Origin: Candidatus Uhrbacteria bacterium RIFCSPLOWO2_02_FULL_49_11
GTDB lineage: Bacteria; Patescibacteriota; Patescibacteriia; 2-02-FULL-49-11
Assembly (NCBI GenBank): GCA_001791465.1
Contig: MGER01000020.1
Location: 1-7,655 of the forward strand
Length of the DNA stretch: 7,655 nt
Direction: 5' to 3'
The notes beneath the pieces were generated by a model. It saw nothing but the letters and a program-made list of their open reading frames with translations, searched no databases and was not told where the DNA came from. Shown in pieces: positions 5,006 through 7,655 of the stretch; position 1 is the stretch's first letter; each line of letters starts with the position of its first letter. A program made the translations under genes and the position numbers.

Positions 5006-5921
5006 GACTTATATTATTCCAGATGACTAAAAGTGGCGATGCGATGAATATGGAAGAATAGGTGCCGAATATAATGCCGGCGATAAGGACAAAAATGAAG
5101 CGCCTCGTCGTCTCGCCGCCAAGCACAAAAAGCGCGACCAGCACGATGACTGTCGTGAGGGAAGTATTGATGGAACGTGCGAGGGTTTGATTGACGCTTA
5201 TGTTCGCAATTTCCGCAAAATTTCTTCCTCCGCTCTTTAACAAATTTTCCCTGATCCTGTCATACACGACAATAGTATCATGCACAGAAAATCCGAGGAC
5301 AGTGAGAAGCGCAGTGACGAACAGCAGATCTACTTCCCATCCCGCATAACGCCCGAGCACGGCAAAAATACCTGTGGGGATGGTGACATCATGGATGAGC
5401 GCGATAACCGCGCATATCCCGTATTTCCAACTTGCCACAGGCTTTGAAACTTTTCTGAAGGAGTATCCGATATACGCGATTATTGCGAGAAGGGCGATAA
5501 TGATTGCCAAATATGATTTTTGTCGAAATTCTTGGCTTATAGTCGGGCCAATTGACTCAAAACGCTTTTCAATAAAGGCATTATTAGATCCCTCGTTTTT
5601 TTGCAGGGTTTTAAAATTCTCCTCTATGCTCTTGGTAAATCGTTGGTGTTCGCCTTCATCCATGATACCTAATCGTACGAGATACGTATTTTGGTTGCTC
5701 ATTTGAATTGAAGCGACATCAAAACCGTCACTTATGAGCTTCTGTTGAATCTCGCTCGATGCGGGCGGATTGATTAGCGTGGATTCAAGCTCTACCATGG
5801 CCCCTCCGGTGAAATCAATGCCGAATTTTAATCCCCACACAAATAAAGCTGTAGCGGATAACAGTATGAGCAATGCTGAAAATCCAAGATTGTATTTTCT
5901 ATTGGGGATTATGGCAAGCAT
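4989..5921 (-). CDS. secF: Protein translocase subunit SecF
   Basis: SecF pairs with SecD in the membrane and uses the proton motive force to help pull proteins out of the SecYEG channel on the outer face. From the ATG at 5921 the product is 310 residues, the usual length. After the first membrane helix (about 12-30) comes the conserved FGIDFTGG (33-40) and an extracytoplasmic P1 domain (about 40-135). A five-helix bundle follows, including the signature VLGFSVHDTIVVYDRIREN (208-226), the equivalent of the 'GYSINDTVVVFDRIREN' motif. The tail is lysine-rich (QKNKK). A longer frame from a GTG at 5990 would overlap secD by 65 bases and add no family sequence, so it was not used. The ATG lies 4 bases after the secD stop with no clear Shine-Dalgarno, suggesting translation coupled to secD. 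The TAG stop and last codons overlap the terminator of the convergent sortase operon. Confidence 0.96.
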   Translation of the reverse strand: MLAIIPNRKYNLGFSALLILLSATALFVWGLKFGIDFTGGAMVELESTLINPPASSEIQQKLISDGFDVASIQMSNQNTYLVRLGIMDEGEHQRFTKSIEENFKTLQKNEGSNNAFIEKRFESIGPTISQEFRQKSYLAIIIALLAIIAYIGYSFRKVSKPVASWKYGICAVIALIHDVTIPTGIFAVLGRYAGWEVDLLFVTALLTVLGFSVHDTIVVYDRIRENLLKSGGRNFAEIANISVNQTLARSINTSLTTVIVLVALFVLGGETTRRFIFVLIAGIIFGTYSSIFIASPLLVIWNNISQKNKK

Positions 5922-5925
5922 AGTG

Positions 5926-7638
5926 TTATGTGCTGTTACTTTTAGTCTCGACGCGGTGATAACCAAACATCCATAAATGTTTTTTCGCACCGGTCAGGGC
6001 GATTGCCTTTAAAATTGTTCTGCTTACCGTGATGGCGGTAAACATGGATGAGAGAATACCGATGATCAGGGTAACCGCAAAACCTTTGATGATGGAGCTG
6101 CCGAACCACATAAGAATTGCACAGGTGATGAGAGATGAAAAATTTGAATCTCGAATGGATGTCCACGCGCGTTTAAAGCCTTCTTCAACGGCCGTGGACA
6201 AATCCCTCCCCGCTTTTAATTCTTCTTTAAGGCGTTCAAAAATAAGGATATTCGCATCAACCGCCATGCCCACTGAAAGTATAAATCCTGCGATGCCTGC
6301 GAGCGTAAGCGTCACGGGTATGAGCTTAAAAAGAACAAGCACGATGCTCGCATAGAGCAGCAACGTGAACGAAGCGATAATGCCGGGTAAACGATAGTAC
6401 AACATCATGAATAACATGACCACCAGTATCCCTATCATGCCCGCGCGCAGGCTTTGGTTTAGAGACAAAGAGCCGAGGGTGGGGCCCACTGTGGTTTGCG
6501 CAATCAAATGAATGGGGACGGGAAGCGCGCCTGCATTGAGGCGTTCCGCGAGCGTGCGCGCTTCTTTTACATTAAACCTCCCGGTAATGACTGCGCTGCC
6601 GCCTTCAATTTTTTCCTGGACCGTAGGCACTGAAATTGCCTGACCGTCAAGGAATATCGCAATGGGTTTGCCGATGTTGGCGCCGGTTAATTCTGCAAAA
6701 AGTTTTGATCCTTCATCGTTGAATTCAAGGTTGACATTCGGCTCTCCTGTCTGCGAATTGAATTGGACGCTGGCGCGCTTGAGCTGTTTTCCCGAAAGCG
6801 CGGTATTGACCCATGAGTCAATCTGCGATGCGATATCCTGCTCTGATATGGTGCGGAGAAGGATATGCGCGGCATGGACTTCCTTTTCCGGTTCGCCTTT
6901 TGCGGCGCCTTCCACCTCGCGCTCTTCGATTTTTTTGATAATATGGTAACCGAACTGGGTTTGCACCAATTCTTTGGTGGTTTCTCCTGCGTGAAGGGTC
7001 TCGAAAATCGCTTCATCGAATTCAGGCACAAATACTCCTTTCTTTGCCCAACCCAAGTCCCCTCCTTGATCTTTCGATCCCGGATCTTCGGAATATTGTT
7101 TTGCCAATGCGTTAAAATCAGCTTCAGGCGTTAACGCGAGCGCAAGCGCTTCTTCTGCGTGTTTTCGTATAGCTTCATTGTCGCTGTCTAGTTGCTGCTT
7201 TTGATCCTCGGTAAGCGGCGCATCTGCCACGGGGTTTTGCGTTTTAAATTCAAGTAAAGGTGTTTCGCCAATAAGTTGTATCGCTTCATCTACATTAAAC
7301 ACTCCCGCAAGTTCTACAATTACCCTATACTCATCACCAGATTGATTCGTTTGTACAAGAGGCTCTGAAATGCCGAACGCATTGACGCGCCGTTCGATCA
7401 CGTCGCGGACGCCATTGATGGCCGATTGCTTATCTGCAAAGGGTACCTGCGAAGTGTCTGCTTGATAAATGAGGTGCGCGCCTCCTTTGAGATCCAAGCC
7501 TAATTTATAAGGAAATTTAGCAAAAAAAGAAGCTGCGGGAATCGAAGAAGGAAGTTTTGGCGCGACAAAAATGAGTGCAATTAAAAAAAGCACTGCGATG
7601 AACCCTACATACGACCAAAGTCTTTGTTTATTAGCCAT
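5926..7638 (-). CDS. secD: Protein translocase subunit SecD with inserted parvulin-like domain
   Basis: SecD is the partner of SecF in the Sec export motor. The product is 570 residues, about 140 longer than a compact SecD. In order: membrane helix (about 9-26), the conserved LGLDLKGGAHL (46-56), P1 base sequence to TPLLEFK (126-132), an insertion (about 134-275), the rest of P1 from LSGKQLKRASVQFNSQTGEP through NIGKPIAIFLDG (321-332) and LNAGALPVPI (367-376), then TVGPTLG (383-389) and the helix bundle with GMAVDANILIFERLKEEL (457-474) and FKRAWTSIRDSNFSSLIT (488-505). The insertion is parvulin-like: ADFNALAKQYSEDPGS (173-188), GGDLGW (192-197), VPEFDEAIF (204-212), VQTQFGYHIIKK (225-236), then EVHAAHILLRT (253-263). 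The start is the ATG at 7638 with AAGGA 5 bases upstream. It is the first gene of a secD-secF pair; yajC is not in the window. Confidence 0.96.
   Translation of the reverse strand: MANKQRLWSYVGFIAVLFLIALIFVAPKLPSSIPAASFFAKFPYKLGLDLKGGAHLIYQADTSQVPFADKQSAINGVRDVIERRVNAFGISEPLVQTNQSGDEYRVIVELAGVFNVDEAIQLIGETPLLEFKTQNPVADAPLTEDQKQQLDSDNEAIRKHAEEALALALTPEADFNALAKQYSEDPGSKDQGGDLGWAKKGVFVPEFDEAIFETLHAGETTKELVQTQFGYHIIKKIEEREVEGAAKGEPEKEVHAAHILLRTISEQDIASQIDSWVNTALSGKQLKRASVQFNSQTGEPNVNLEFNDEGSKLFAELTGANIGKPIAIFLDGQAISVPTVQEKIEGGSAVITGRFNVKEARTLAERLNAGALPVPIHLIAQTTVGPTLGSLSLNQSLRAGMIGILVVMLFMMLYYRLPGIIASFTLLLYASIVLVLFKLIPVTLTLAGIAGFILSVGMAVDANILIFERLKEELKAGRDLSTAVEEGFKRAWTSIRDSNFSSLITCAILMWFGSSIIKGFAVTLIIGILSSMFTAITVSRTILKAIALTGAKKHLWMFGYHRVETKSNST
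6814..7239 (-). other. Parvulin (PpiC)-like domain inserted in SecD P1, apparently circularly permuted
   Basis: These bases encode SecD residues about 134-275, absent from a standard SecD, where PLLEF is soon followed by the 'W..T.LSGK.LK.A.VQF' segment. Residues 173-236 match the body of a rotamase of the PrsA/SurA/PpiC type. The strand that normally opens a parvulin ('vxAxHILv') is missing before it, but appears after it as EVHAAHILLRT (253-263), following a charged loop EGAAKGEPEK (243-252). Both family histidines are present: His232 in GYHII and His258 in AAHIL. Peptidyl-prolyl isomerase activity is inferred from family resemblance only. Confidence 0.8.
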
Positions 7639-7643
7639 AGAAA

Positions 7644-7648
7644 TCCTT
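7644..7648 (-). promoter_or_regulatory. Shine-Dalgarno sequence of secD
   Basis: The minus strand reads GTAAGGATTTCTATG: AAGGA followed by 5 bases and the secD ATG. It fixes the secD start. It is the only well-placed Shine-Dalgarno before a recognised gene in this window. Confidence 0.7.
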
Positions 7649-7655
7649 ACGCATT

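Noticed and set aside
5922..5990. Longer secF start at the GTG ending at 5990
   Set aside because: The extra 23 residues overlap secD and do not resemble SecF N-termini; the ATG at 5921 gives the normal start next to the first membrane helix.
6687..7031. 114-residue minus-strand reading frame inside secD in another frame
   Set aside because: Low-complexity Lys/Ser/Arg product nested in an intact secD; the parvulin-like insertion is in the secD frame, so there is no need for a frameshift.

Overview
The window looks like chromosomal DNA of a bacterium from the Candidate Phyla Radiation (Patescibacteria, most likely Parcubacteria-like). This is an inference from four things: a DUF3850-type small protein, a tRNA gene with no encoded CCA, a sortase carrying calcium-binding TSP3 repeats next to a DUF11-like surface protein, and a SecD with a parvulin-like domain inserted in it. 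All complete genes read through with TAA or TAG stops and no in-frame TGA, so the code-25 lineages (Gracilibacteria, Absconditabacteria) are not suggested. No 16S or other phylogenetic marker is present, so the assignment is provisional. No mobile element, CRISPR array or rRNA was seen.

Layout. Positions 1-264 (minus) hold a DUF3850/ASCH-like gene that runs off the left edge. Positions 294-364 (minus) are tRNA-Gln(CUG). Positions 570-2222 (minus) are dnaX, the clamp-loader gamma/tau subunit. The 205 bases between dnaX and the tRNA hold no gene I can support. Positions 2223-2649 are a divergent intergenic region with short repeats and a clear promoter for the plus-strand genes. Positions 2671-4029 (plus) are a secreted, DUF11-like surface protein ending in a sortase sorting signal. 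Positions 4031-4948 (plus) are its probable sortase, one base after the stop of the surface protein. A terminator-like pair of hairpins at 4947-5005 separates this operon from the convergent secD-secF operon (7638-4989, minus).

How the genes fit together. SecD and SecF form the membrane motor that helps the Sec translocon release exported proteins. The surface protein has a Sec signal peptide and would use that route, then be cut and anchored by the neighbouring sortase. Three of the five protein genes other than dnaX and DUF3850 therefore concern export and surface display, with SecF as the fourth member of that set. The dnaX, tRNA and DUF3850 genes are housekeeping neighbours.

Most notable points: (1) SecD contains an insertion of about 140 residues that reads as a parvulin peptidyl-prolyl isomerase whose first beta strand has moved to the end, i.e. 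a circular permutation; (2) dnaX has a frame-correct A AAA AAA slippery heptamer exactly between linker and tau domain, with a -1 frame stop one codon later, the same logic as E. coli gamma production; (3) a dedicated sortase-substrate pair with an SPRTGP sorting motif and a TSP3-bearing sortase.
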